Below are positions 1 through 13,900 of a DNA stretch of 64,000 nucleotides, one piece after another. Numbering within the stretch: the stretch's first letter is position 1; every line of letters starts with the position of its first letter. A program made the translations under genes and the position numbers. Under the pieces are notes generated by a model that was not told the DNA's origin, ran no database searches, and saw only the letters and a list, made by a program, of their open reading frames with translations. This DNA is from Synchiropus splendidus (taxonomy: Eukaryota > Chordata > Actinopteri > Syngnathiformes > Callionymidae), in contig NC_071347.1 in assembly GCF_027744825.2 (NCBI RefSeq), positions 18,734,001-18,798,000 of the forward strand, given 5' to 3'.

Positions 1-786
1 ATATTTCTATTCAGGCAGCAGGTGCCTGGCCACTGAGTACGACACTCATCACCAAAGGCTGAAGCATCCCAGTCTGACTGCTGAATGAAAACCTCGCTCT
101 GTGAGGTCATCCTCTCCTCTGGGGTGCTGGATGACAGCGTAATTGGGTAATTGCTTTCTTGCCCATGCATCATGCTCTTCAAATTGGGTTACATTTCCCC
201 ATCTCTTGGTGGAGGTATCATCTATGGGAGTCAACGGAGATGCAACACCTCGTGCCCTCCAGCTCAAAAGACAGTGTGGAGTGTAATTATGCTGTAACCA
301 TGTGATATTAGCAGGTGTGGATCTGCGTGTCACACAATGCAGCTATACATTCAAATCGATGTGTTTCCCTCTCTTATGTTTTTTCTTGGCACAAAAAAGC
401 ATCTGCAGTGTCAGCATTACGGTAAATGTTACAAGATGTGTGACAGTTTCATGAACATCCTCCCATTGCGTTAAAGTATGTGGGCATCAAATTCTCTTAT
501 TGTTTTATATAATAATTTGCAGGTCTTTTTCAAATCTGCATAAAAATTGAAATGAAGGAATCGATTTCATTCAGACTGACAATGAGGTTTATTTAGTCTA
601 TTGTAAAACAAAACATTTTTTTTTGGTGAACAAATATTCTAAAATATAATCCAACAATATCAGTGAAATAAGTAAACTACTGTGGCAGAGTGAAGATTCT
701 TGAGTTGGACTAAAAGGACAATGATCGTCACACGTCTTGATGTCAGCTATGTTTTATAGAACTGAAATGGATATCTGTCTTTTTAG
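1..786 (+). other. scaper intron (left edge)
   Basis: AT-rich intron sequence upstream of the first visible scaper exon. I recognise no exon here. A minus-strand open frame at 49-333 has no family that I know. Confidence 0.6.
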
Positions 787-923
787 GAGCATCTCTCCCT
801 GAAGAAGTACATTGTGGATATTGTGATCGACAGCTCGGTTTCATCTGAGAGCACCAAGGACGGCGAAGAGAGACAGAAGGCCCGGAAGAAAGCAAAGAAG
901 CTCAGAGCTCGAATGGACTCCAG
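787..923 (+). CDS. scaper: scaper coding exon 1 of window
   Basis: Acceptor ttttag ends at 786 and donor gtggat starts at 924. It encodes EHLSLKKYIVDIV followed by a Lys/Arg-rich run (RKKAKKLRAR). It ends with two bases (AG) of a split Arg codon that the next exon completes. Confidence 0.93.
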
Positions 924-1841
924 GTGGATAAACTCAGTGGTTTATTCTCTATCACTAGATTTGAATTTATCCGATTATCCGTACAATGCTTCAATTCCGT
1001 ATTTACTATCATGCTTGTTTTGACCTTTTGTCATTGGTTGGTCATATTTTCATTTAGAAATACCCAAATTGAAATCCATTTATCGATGGTATGTTTTCCT
1101 TCCACACTTTTATCCTCACTGCAGTTGGTTTCAGCACTGGTCTGACTGAGAAAGTGACAACACGATCTGCCTCTGTTCAGTGTCACTCCTGGACCAGCCC
1201 TGCTGGGACCAGCACTCAAAGGCAGCGGGGCTTTAAAAGGCCATAAATTACACAGATCCGCCCCCCCACCCCTGTAAACATAAATGTGAGTGGCTTCAGC
1301 GCTGGGTGGAAATGAACCATTTTATTGCAACACTGTATGGTGTCTGTAAACTGTGAGAGGTTGGTCGGCGTGAAGCCCAGTGCTGTTGGAGTTTTATTTG
1401 CATATTCCGAGGCCTGTTAAATCATTAAAAAACAATCAGCAGATTCAGTTCATGTTATGTTGTGGTCCTTGTTTAACAACAGCAATGAGATCATTTACTT
1501 CTGTTGCTTATTGAGCAAGGATGTTAGATCAGTGTTTTCAGATGGTGTGAATTTCCAAATGAGCCACAATGGAAATAAGTGTCTGGTTTATGTTCTGATA
1601 CACAATCCATTATCTATTTACAATTATGCTTAGAGCTTAGAGTTTTTTTGTTTGTGTTTATAAAATTGTCACATTTTTTTCCTTACACAACATACTGTAC
1701 AGTGTGCGTACAGTTTGTGTGTGTTTAAGAACATCTAACCGATTGAAGACAAATATGGGGGAAAACACCCTCCTGTGGGGCCTTTTTGAAAAGTGTGTTG
1801 GTTAAAAACTCATACCGGTTCTCAGGAGATAGATGGTACAA

Positions 1842-1914
<73 letters not shown>

Positions 1915-4900
1915 TTTGTTTCACTATTTCTGTGAGGACCAGCCTCTCACACTAAACCTAACCATCCAAAGCAAACAGCGAAACTTCACCAAGACTCTTA
2001 TCCAAACTTAGACCTAAAAATAAAGACCCAGTTATTTTGTAGTCTTCATCCTCAAATTGAGTCTTAACTTCGTGGGGTCTGGCAAAAGGGTCCCACAAAT
2101 GCCTAAAGGCCCCACAAGAGGGTGTTTTCCCCATATTTGTACTCAATCGGTTAGATGTTCTTAAACACGCACAAACTGTACGCACAATGTACAGTATGTT
2201 GTGTAAGACAATTTTATAAACATACAAAAAAAAACAACTCTAACCATAATTGTAAATACATCATGGATAGTGTATCAGACTAGGCTTAGAAAATATAAAT
2301 GCACATTTGTTCAAACAAAATATAAAATCTGTTTACTTGTAAATTCCCATTTGAAGACACTGACTGAATCCAAGTTGAGTTAATCATAAATCTGTGATGA
2401 AAATTTACAGACATTTGGAAAATTTCATTTTTCACCTCCATAGTTGAATTTGTGATGTTGCAAAGAAGAGAACAAAGGCTGTGTGATCCCTTTATTTATG
2501 ATCTACTGTGCACATAACAGTTTCAAAAAGACGTGTAGGATGATGACTTCAAATGTGGCAACATGTGTAACAAATTATTCATGATTTATTTATTCCTGAT
2601 AATCCGTTTTATTTAACCCCACCATAATTCTTTGGCAGCATCATTCACATATAGTCTTGAGTATCGTAGACTTAAAAAAATACTTTTGTAGTGTGTGTGT
2701 ACAGATATATTTTAGCCTGAAATACATAGATGGCGAATTTGCGATCGACTTTCCTCACCTGGTTCTGCCAGTAAGTGATCAATGGCTCTCAGTTGTTTGT
2801 CCTTGCGCGTAGATAGCACAGGTTGGACAAGTTCACCTGTCGTCTTCCAGGAAGCGTTTGATCCTATCAGAAAGCAGATGGTTGATCGGAAGCCTCCCCG
2901 GCTAACGCTGATCAATAGTTACTTATCATGTCTGGTAATGCCTGATTGACAGATAGAAACACACTTCCACACCCACAAATATAGACAAGTCGCCTTTCCT
3001 GAGAGTCTGACCATATACCTCAGGGACACACTTCCCCTAAATCCTTCAGAAAAAGGTCAGACTTTAAAAATGCTTTATTTGACAGCTTGATTTACACTCA
3101 GTCTCTCAGAAGAGAGTTTCATTGAGGTTTCTTGGGTCAGTGGCTGCTGGGCTACGAGAACACACGTGCACTGTTATTGAGCTTAAGATTATATACGTGT
3201 TTGTTTTGTTTTCCCTGTGCAGAGCAAAAGAGTATGAGCTATCGAGTGATGCCAAGACTCCAGTCCCTGATTCACCTTACAAGGCCAAGTAAGTTTTTGT
3301 GAATAAAATTACATTCATTTTTTGTGCCTAGCGATGTAGCCTTAATATACACATTTAGATTTTAGAGAAAGCATCAGGAAGTACCTGAAGGTACCTGAAA
3401 AAAGATGAAATAAAAAGACAACTCCTTGAAAAAAGAAAAGCGGTGTGGTAATGACATAAAAGGAGATATAAGTGAAACTTATCATCCAATAGTAGGTTAG
3501 TGGAAATTAAAAATTAGTCACAATATTGAATCAAAATCGAATAGTTTTTATCATTGTAAGCCGGGTGCCTCCAAACGTCTATCAAAAGACAGGACAGAAG
3601 AAATAAAGTATTGAATTTAACTTGATTATTATGACTTTAATAACGTAAAACAAGGAGAAAATAGGGAAAACGCTTATTATTCCATGCTATAGTATACTTG
3701 GAATATGTTATTTGATTATATTATTGTACATATTATGTAATTCTTTTAAGATTGTCAATATAAATTATAAATAGTGGAATGTCTTGGTGACAGAACTATG
3801 CAAAATCCTAAGTATAAAGTATAAATGCTACTATCGTATCTACTTTTAATATCTTTAATAGCTTTCTAATTTCTTTTGTAGTTTTGCTGTTTTTGTTTTC
3901 TTGTGGTCCCCTTTGTTTTAAACTACTAATAATTTAATATTTAACCCAACCTCATTTTCTAATTTGTATATACAGTACAGCTGCAATTGAATATATGATA
4001 GTATTTGTGACTTTAGTATGGTAATATTTGCAACTAACAGTAAAAAGAAAATGGTCAATTCTTAATTTATATGGCTGAAAATCTAATGGCGTTTTTCTGT
4101 GTTAAATGAAGTCCTGAGCTTCCGTGATGTTTATGCTCAGGTTGCAGCGTCTTGTGAAGGACCTGTTGAAGCAGCTACAGGGACAGGACAGCGGTCAGTG
4201 GGCCAACAACAAGGTCTCCGGTCTTGACCGAACTTTAGGACAAATCTCGCGCATCCTGGAAAAACAGGTAAACTGGTCCACTGCCCAAAATAGACAGTCT
4301 TACTGACATCTCTGTCGACTGCATTTTGTTTACATGCACGGATCAAATTTTGCCTCAAATTGATGACATCAAATCTCCTGCCGTCTTTTGTTTTTCTGGC
4401 GGCTCAGGTCATGACAGCCCTCTGGCATGTCTGGCCAGCGATGAGTTGTGTTTGGCTGCCGATCCGTCTGTCTCACCCTCCCAATGTAGAGTATCGCTTA
4501 CTCCAATGCAACTTGCCTTTGGTTATTGGCTAATGAAGACCAGATTAACTGTGTTTTCATTGAGCACATGGTACCAATATAGTAGTTTCCCAGCACGAGA
4601 GAGAGCATTGTGTTAATGTGGCTTTTATAACTCAGATGTCAATAGTCGGCACAGTGCTGTGCTGGATTTGGTGAAGAAGATTCGTTCATGTGTACAGTTT
4701 ATATACATCTGGAATTTGTTTTCAAACTTCTTTGATTCATTTTTCTTCTCTGCTCAACTTCTGTCAACATGAGAGTGAGGCGTGAAATTATAACACCTGC
4801 CATCGTGTTTATGATGATGAGAATATACAGCCCACTTTCTGTAATGAGCCATAAATTTGCTGCCAAGTCCGTGCAGCTGTAATATTCCTGTGCGTGTGTG

Positions 4901-7900
4901 TGTGTTTGCGTTTGCGTGTGAAGGGCTGGAGAGAGATTATTGAATCCCATCAGTGACAAAGGGGCAGGCTGGAGAGGCTATTACCGAATTTCCCCAGAGA
5001 GTTTGAGAAAGAGGTGGCTGCACTGGGTGGCAAATATTCATGTAAGGAGAGAGGAGGACACCGGTGGGATGTGAGTAGCCCACAAGCTGTCACTACATCA
5101 CGTCTCCTCCCCTCAGCTCCAAGGACTCTGAATAGGAGGTCAGAGGTCAGTAGGCCACAGGAGATGAGCTCAATTCAACAGCGGTGTCACGGGTAAAGGG
5201 GCTGTTCTTGAGCTTTGTCTTTCACCTCTGTTTTTGAAAGCCCACTTTTTACCAACTTCAGTCCACATTGTCAAGTTCTAGTCCATCACCCCCTGACAGA
5301 AACATCCACTCAAACCCATGATTGGCAAAGGAGGTAGTCAGGGGAACACTTTTCCCTCTAATCCCTGGACAAAGTCAAATAAATAGAGTCTCCGTCAGCG
5401 TGGCTGTCTGGCCCCTGAGTCACTTCAAGTCGAGACCGTTTAGATTATTTGACCTAACAAGCATCTCTCATGTCATTGACTCACCTAGAGATTTGTTTTT
5501 CTCCCCCATATCTGATTCAGTCTCCACTTTCTCTGCTAATTCCTTAGACAACACCCGACACTCCCCCTCCTGCTCGCTGTCCGGGTCTCACCCCCCTCGC
5601 TGTTCCCCCTGCTCACCACGTATTCTGACCCCGGCGTGTTTCTCCCACTGTGGCCTTTAATGGTTTATTTTGTGTCAAACTTGATTTTTGCTATTTTTGG
5701 AATGATTGAGAAGTTTAATTGACTCAACGTGCTGCGCCGTTTTTACTTGTCGTAAACTCGCCTTGCTGGTATTTATATATTGCCCGAAGTGTTTACTACT
5801 GTTTTCAATTAAAGCCTGTCTGGAGAGGGGCAACATGTATGACAGCCAATACGCTGTCAGAAGCTCTGACTGTATTTACGTTTCCACAGGCCGGCTGTCA
5901 GAGCTCGCTTGTCTCCACTGAGGGGACAGTAGAGACTTGTATCAGGGGACGTGGGTGTAGTTCAGGTTAGCAGAAACAAACTAGTTACTTGTGCGAGTGA
6001 TGACCTGAAAAACACACTTTCCAACAGGAGGATGTGTCTCTGGTCTAAGGCGGAAAACTTGATGGAACCAGGCTCAAGTCTTTCCAAGGGACTTGATATA
6101 ATATTTTACATTTTTATATTAATCAATTTTTTTTAATTAGTTTTAATCTTCACTTTTATTCACAACATTTTTCAGGTCATGGATTCTGGGGCGTTTAACT
6201 TCATAAAATATCAGGATTGAAACTCCATTCACTGAAACACTTGCACCCTTATGTTTAAGCTCGTGTTGTAGTCAAGGCCATCCAACCTGAGCCTGAGCCT
6301 GAGACCATAGCATGCAGAGACAGGTCCACTTTGAGGGCCGGACAAGATGAATACAGGTCAAACAAGTAGTTATTTTGATGAAAGCATTTCACTTCTTGAT
6401 TTATTTGGAAAAAATAACTACTGTTTCTGAAATAAATTTGTGACTAATAGACTTGCATCTGTATTCAGAATACAGCCTTGAGCCCTCAAAGTCTTGATCT
6501 TGCACTGGGTCTCTTTATGCCCTGCTCCTAACACTAGTTAAGCTTATGTCTACAGATTCAATTTAAATTTGCGCATTCTGGTTCCCTCGGGATTAATAAA
6601 AAATTCTGAATCTGAAATATTAAAATGTGATGAATCATGATTAATTAAAATACTAAATAACAAATGAACCGTAGTCAAGGTCCACTCTCATTTTCTTTTA
6701 CTACTCTAATCCTTGGAAACCTTGCCCACATTCTGATGAGGCGGTTGAGACACCACTACCTTTCCCATATTCTCTTGTACTTCAGCATGTTGAGGAGTTT
6801 AACTGTCTCCAATGTATTCACAATAGCTAGCCATCAGTGCCAGACCCCTTATTGTGGGGCTTGAAACAAACTTGCAGTTTTACACAAATCCAGTGCACTG
6901 CGCAGCAAGACAAAACGTCAGTCAGCGATATTATACATGTCACAAGGGTCACAGTGCAAAACAGTCATAGATGTCAAATTCCTTATTTATACAGCTATAT
7001 TAAAGCTGCTGACTCAAGTTGTCCATCACTACCTGTTAACTGACGGTATACAGTCAGTGGACTTATTTTGATTTTGATTTCATTCCCTTGTTTTGAAGTC
7101 ACTTTCATAAACCATTAATCTATGAACAGCTTTTTACATGGTTGTTTACCTTGGTGTATAAAAGAGCTGTTGAAGAGTGAAGTGGTGTTTGTTGGTACTG
7201 ACGTTGTGTGTCTGCGGTTTGATTTCAAGCCATGCTGGCCCTTTGTCTAACTTTGCTTCATTTCATTGAATAAACTTGCGTGATTTTTTTCCTTTTGTGC
7301 TCTCTCCGGTACAGTGCAGTAAATCTAATGCTATGAGCCCATGTAAACACTACTCCCAGAAGTTTATTCCACCAAGTCTGTTGCGGTTTACAGTCGCCTC
7401 AGACCACAGAGCTTTGTTTAGGACTTTTTTTTTTTTCACCCACGAAACGACAACTTCAGTGAATTTTTATTGAGGCCATACTAGAATCACACCTTTTAAA
7501 TAAAAAGATATGTGAAGATGATACTCATCAAAGTAGTGTCTATCTTCAGTGAGCTCCGCCAGTTGTCGTCCATCTGTTGGTGGAGCAGAACGGCTCCCGG
7601 CTGTAATTAAAGTGTCTTGTGGGAGGAGACTACAAAGAGCAATCTGGTTGATCTGCTGGTCTGCGGACACAGTTGCAGGAATGACCAGCTGCTGTAGCCT
7701 TTCTTCCATCTGGGGCAGCAGTAGTCGACCCTTGGATGATAAGTGGAAACATTTCTTGCTCTTCTATAATTTAGGATCTCACGTTTGTACATGTGTCTAC
7801 AAGCACAGTTGTTAGCCGGGGCTGACTTTGACTCCTAATACGTGGTTAAAGCTTGTTCGTTGACTTAAGCTCATTCACCTTAGAGATGACTGAGTAAGGG

Positions 7901-10900
7901 GAGGCTGTTATCAAGCCCTTTCAACCTCAGACTTTCCTATTTTTCTGTTGCTAGTTCGATGGTGGAATCTCCTCCTAGGTTTTCACCAACTAAGGGATCC
8001 TAAGATGGTGAGAAATGGTTACCCCCTTGCCATATATTTCCCAAATATTTCAGAGTATTTCGTGATTATATTTAGTTTTGGAAACACTGTTTATAGAGCC
8101 TCAGTTACATAACTGACATTTTGGAATGTTCGTAGACAATAGGTTGTTTAGGTTGCTATATAGTGGTTCAACTGGTTAAAACAATGGTGCTTGTCAGCTT
8201 TAGTGGTTCTTCAATGATACGGTTGCATTCAGGTCAATGCAAAAATGTATTCAGGTAGGAGTGCTTCATTGATTTGGATTTTTTTTTCCTTGAAAATATT
8301 GGCCCTTGTTAACAGATATTACAATATATTCCTGTGCCAGTACCACAATATATTGTATCGTCACTCCTGTATCGGGATACGTATTGTATCGCCAGATTCC
8401 TGGCATTGCACAGCCTCCTCTTCACCGCCAAACCATGTCATCACTTGATGCTTGCCTTATTTAGCTTGCAAGTCAGCCGCACAAAGCACATGCATTTCTT
8501 CAAAACAAGCCCCTATCTTTGGTGAATTGTGCATCTCCTGAATCCCACTGTGGCGCCTGTTTTGTTTTCCATGGACCACTGCACGCACAGACTACCTGAA
8601 GATAGAATGTCAGGTAGTTTGAACTTAATCCTTTTCTCTCGTATTGTTCCATCAACACAACAGATAAATCTGTCAGCAGAGCAGAAAAGGCTGCAACTAG
8701 CCCGGCGACTCCTGTCTGGTTTTCACAGCAGACAGCCAGGACTGGGCAGATCCCAGCTCCTTCTAATACCATTTGGTAAGCCGCTATGAAAGAGCTGTCT
8801 CTTGTTAGTTAGCCCGGGTGCCTTAAGCTAGGTGTGTTGATGGGAGGGTCTAGAGAGGGGTTAAGCTGAGCTCAGTTGCTGAGACCAATGATTGAATTTT
8901 CAGACTCATTCACTTCCAAAATAAGTCGTCATTGGAAGTTCATTTGAAGCAATGTGCCATTTTATGCAGACAAAAGTTCAATAGCCTGTTTTGACGCCAA
9001 GCTGCACAGGAAATTAGGAGGCGGTTACCTCAGCAGCAGGCTTGGATGACAGAAGAAGAGCTTATCTGTAATTTGGTAAAGCACTTGTCTCTCAATGTGT
9101 TCAGGCTTGCTGGCAACTTCCCATCTGCAGAACAAAAAGCACTGTGAAGTGGCTGGGGTTTAAGCGCTGCCACAGCAGTCCGGAGCACCTAACCTCATTA
9201 GACAGAGGGGTGACATGCTGGGTAACAAGTCTGTGGTGGGCTGTAGACACTTTTAATCTACTGACAAACATGGCTGACTCTTTCTGTTCCGCGCGCATAT
9301 CTGACCCACTTCCAACTCAGTCACATTGTCCGAACTAACCATTCACATGTGTTCACGAATGACAAACACTGGGTTAAATTGAATCAAATGAAGAATTCTG
9401 TCTTCCACTAAAATGTCTCTACAGGGAAAGTCATTTTAGTAGATATTTAAATCTAATTTTGTCATACAAGGCTCGCAACTCCAGAGCAAGTCGTGCCAAC
9501 CTGCTCTGCTTACTAGAGGATGTTTGGTTTACGTCGTCATGGGGAGATATTTGGCTGATACTCTGCCCTTATTAAGTTGAGGAAATCAAATGTCGCAGAT
9601 GGCATTCGTCAACTTCGTCATATGCATTTCCACAGCTAAAAAAACCTTCATCCACGTCTTCATTTCCGTCTATATTTATTCAAACGTCACGTCTTATTAC
9701 TTTAATATTGATGTGAAGTTGGCTTCTCACACAGTCCGATTTCAACATTACCGGTCTAAAAGATACGTGCTGACTTGGTGATCTAAGTTATGTAGCGACT
9801 TATTAATCACTGTCTGATCCAAACTGTTTTTCCAAATGTGTCATTAGATCCCTCAGCTCGGATGTCATCCCTACCATCCCAAAATCTCAGGCTGGCTCCC
9901 GGTTAATTATAGAGTTGATCCCTAAGTGTTTGCACTTGTTCACAAATTATTAAATGGAATCAGGGCTTAATGCATTAAGGCCCAATGGACGAGCGCTGCA
10001 GCGCTATCTACTGACCCCTCTACCATGTCTGGGAGCCCATTGGTCTTCAAATTAACTGACCCCACCAACTCATCTTTGAACAGTTGTTGTCTTTCACTGG
10101 CATTTTCTCTTTATTTTTCTATTCAATATCTCGGTTTGTGTTTTCCCAGACACTTTATATGCATTACATGGCTTTTCTTAACACTTTCTTGCAGGAGCGT
10201 ATACCTTTAAATTACTCATAATTCATAATCAAAACACCTTTAATATTGTTTACTTCTGCATGAAGTTTTATTCTGGTTTTATTGTTTCTCAGTAGTTTAT
10301 TATCTGCGTCCATCTATTGAGACCACCCGAAGCCTGCAGAGCATTTGCTAGCACAACCTGACTGCTGTGGGACCAAGTCAGGTTGTGCACTTTTGAGATT
10401 AAACAGAGCTACATTGGGGATCACTTTGTGTCAGATTTCAAACCCTCGCCTCAGTAGGTGTAAGACAGAATCCCTCCCTGGTGAGAGCCGGATAATCCCC
10501 TGTCCAGCCTGTGGCTCCCTGCCCTCAGAATATACTTCTGTTTTTCTAACCTTTTTTTGTGTGTTTCGACAGAACAATGCAGACCAAGTGGCCTTCCAAG
10601 TGGGAGGCGGCCTCACTGCCCTGGAACAGATTCTGCAGGTCATCACTGCTGTCTCCTCCCCTGCCGTTGTCCCCCGTATTCCACACAAGTTAGTACCAAC
10701 ACACTTGTTTGAACCGGCTTTCTTGCTGTCATAATGTTTATTATAGTTTTGGAGCTATTAAGTAGTGATATAAGAATACCAATAGTAGTAACAGTATAAT
10801 TACTGATTAAACAAAATACTCTTTTCTCCTCAAAAATGAAGTCACCAGCCTTATTTCCATTTTATTTTTTTGTAATATTGACAAGGTCTTCTTGGAAACT

Positions 10901-13900
10901 GTTCGTTCGTACCATTTCCCATCTATTAAATATTCAGAACATATATTGATGTATAACCGGCCGACCTTTGGCTGAGTACATTTCATCTCGTCTATCGACT
11001 TTCTTTTGTTGTGTCTCACTATCGAAACACAAAAAGCACATACGTCCCATCTATCACTTGGAGTGCAGAGTATTTTTGAGATGTGAGTCTGATGTTGCCA
11101 GTAGATAATGTCAGGGAAGCTCACTAGTGGGATTCAGTAATGGAGTAGAATGGCCTTGGCCTCCCATTCATTAGCATTTATTGGTCTCTGAATCTCTGCT
11201 AATGGACAAATTCTTCTTATATTTATAAGGCTTTTAAAGGGAATCACGTGTGTATTGATTTTTTTTGCCTCGTCCTCCATCACTGTAATCTGAAGGAATT
11301 GAAAGAGATCTCTACCTTGAATATAATGTTATTTACTTTCAGAGTCTTTGTTTAAGTTTGTGTGTTTTATTTTACACATAACACTTCTATTAATTCGTCT
11401 GCTATATAGTGAGTGGCAAAATATAAAAATATTTATATAAAATATTATAATTCAATTTCGTCTTGTTATTTGTGACTGAACAATTCCTTTTTTTTTATCA
11501 TATTGATGACTGGTTTTTGGAGGAGGAACTGTGGCTAAGATGCACCACACTAAAGTTTATTTTTAAGTAGCCAGGGTTTTCAGTGTGGAATGTTAAGCAA
11601 AAACATGATGATTTGGTTGATGGCAGAACTTGGAGAAGTGGGGCCTGAAGGCAAATCACTCAAATCTCTGTAATTTAAGAAGACATTTTCTAGATTGTAT
11701 GCAATGTAGCAATAATGAAGCATTCAAATTAATGAACACTATTTCTGGTGACATTCCAGAAAAGCATTTCACACCAAAATAAAAGCCATGATCGTCCAAA
11801 TGTAACGCCTGACTGAAATTAATATTCAAATTTCATTCCATTTTCTGGAGTCAACTTGTGAGTCGTTTGATTTCCGCTGCACAAAACGCTGGAAAGGTCA
11901 CGCATCAACCTTGTGAATTGGCTCAGTCAAGCCTTTGTCATCGGGAGATGGTGAATAGATGCAACACAAGAACGCAAGCCGGCTGTCTACTTATCACAAT
12001 CCGTCATCTGGATGGCTGTCTGACCTAATGGGCTGCTATACCGGCGCTCAACCCGGAGTGTGCTACACTATCTGTTTACAGTGACGCTGCCGTATTGATC
12101 ACGTCCTCCAACCAGATAAGCTGAGTGATTTACAAAAAAAGGCAGCTGAGGAGATGCTTCTGCCATATCTCTCCCCGGGGAGGCTGATTCCATCTTGTTA
12201 CCATTACATTAATGAGCTAATTCCTCTGCGAGGCTCCACTAATGTCCTGGCGTAACCCTGTGGTCACTGCATTGACCGGGCCCAGTTTAAGCAGCCTCCA
12301 TCGTATACGTCTGCCGGCACAGCGTCTTATGTACGTTATTATTCAAGTCGGACAAGTTCAGTTTTATCATCGTGATGCACCCAGAATTGGGATTGGACTG
12401 AGAACCAGATGGGGATGGCGTTTATGCTTTGGTTATGTTTGAGGACAGTTTGTGAATGCGGATGGGATTCATGGTTTGAAGTGAAAATTGGAAATTCTGA
12501 ATGTACAATTATTATGTACTTCATGTTTCCCATGCATTTTTGTTAAGCTTACTGACGCAACTAATTATATTTGAGGTTATGCTCTATTTAGCATATCGCT
12601 GGAATAGCTTTGCCCGAGAGACCTGAACTATCATCGTAACCTGAACAAGTGAGATCCTCAGCGAAGAGTTCAGGAGACCTTGGACTTGCGTGTTAACCCA
12701 ATTTGTATTTCCTCTCCTGTCTCACATGACCTGGTGTCCTGTGAAATCAGACCTCCCACCCGTGGTCTGATTTCAGGATGTTTTCCACCAATTGTGCGAG
12801 TGTGTGTGTTTGTGCTGCTCACGGAGGTGGTGCTGTGTCACGGCTCATCAGATTCCCCCGCCCTTCTACCTGGCCGGAGTCAAAGTCTTAGACGCACTCA
12901 GGGTATCGGAGGGATCAACGGGAGAATCAAATTAAATGTCATTTAGAGTTCGGTGAATGGAGGGATTGTTTGGGCCGCACAGGGGAGCGGATTTGCTCCT
13001 CACCTTTTATTTTGGCTTAGGATTCTTTTTCCTCCCCTGAACACAAATTTACACTGTTTAAGAGGCCGGGCCTCAACCTGATCTGGAAGTTGGTCAGATT
13101 TCTGCAGCGTTGCTTTGGTCAGGCTCCACTGCTCACATAGGAAACTCACAGAGGGGAAGAAATCTGAGACTGGGATTGAGGAGCACTGATCTCAGACTTG
13201 ATAGATCAAGTCAGTGACAAAAAGCATTGGGAGGCTTTTAGATGTATGCTGTGTTGTGGTGAAAAGAAGAGCTGCCTTTGTGACAATGACTTACGGGCAA
13301 GAAAGAGCCAGATGGAGCGGACACTAACAATTTCTTCTTACTGGTATTAACCTACCAGTTGTTCATTTAGAGTCATCAGCCAGTCATTTGCTTTATTGAT
13401 GAACACCACTTCTGCCCTCATAAATCCTTAAGCTCTGCTCATCTCCCGACCCAGATGTTCACTCACGTATTCCAAAACATTGTAGATTAAAAAGACAACA
13501 GCTGACGCACTACATGCATTTGTGTATCAGGTGTTGTGTTACATTTCCCTTGACTGCCTGATATATTTGCCAGAGGGACATCGTATATTTTAAGCAGACT
13601 GAAGAGAAGTGGAAATAATCATTATTATTCAACATTTGAAGATGAATTTATTGGCATTCAATATGCTTGGATATAACACTGAAGGTGAAGTTTTCTGCTG
13701 ACATCTTCAGTGTTACATCTGAGCAGATTGAATGCTAATAAATAAATCTTCAAATGTGTCCCGTAACTTTTTTTAAGGTTTTCTGAAAATATGTTTCACA
13801 TTTTTGTATGCCTTCTGATTTCCTTTCATTCATTCTGAGTTTAAATGTATGAACAAAGGTGGATTGGACTTGAACAGATTTTCACTTACATCCTTTCTTT

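Larger units (their letters stand above)
1592..2280. repeat. Long inverted repeat (fold-back element) around a microsatellite
   Basis: The left arm (1592-1786) and the reverse complement of the right arm (2105-2280) share long identical words, such as CAACATACTGTACA, GTGCGTACAGTTTGTG and AAGAACATCTAACCGATTGA, with small indels. The roughly 320-base centre holds the CA repeat and a dispersed fish repeat with AACCCAGTTATTTTGTAGTC-like sequence. It may be a non-autonomous transposon with long terminal inverted repeats, or two opposed copies of one repeat. Confidence 0.75.
924..3222 (+). other. scaper intron with inverted repeat and CA microsatellite
   Basis: This intron holds the long inverted repeat 1592-1786/2105-2280 and the (AC)n run between its arms. 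The rest is AT-rich with nothing recognised. Confidence 0.7.
4268..10572 (+). other. scaper intron of 6.3 kb
   Basis: It contains a short (TG)n tract near 4890-4910, a LINE-tail-like relic at 6575-6615 and a 'TATCG' dispersed repeat at about 8325-8420. Several short open frames here show no recognisable protein. Confidence 0.6.

Noticed and set aside
49..333. 94-codon minus-strand frame
   Set aside because: Its composition looks protein-like, but I recognise no family and see no splice or promoter context.
1725..2011. Open frames of repeated Cys-Val or Thr-His
   Set aside because: Translation of the CA microsatellite.
10345..10734. 129-codon plus-strand frame
   Set aside because: Only 10,573-10,688 (scaper exon) is supported; the upstream part is intron.
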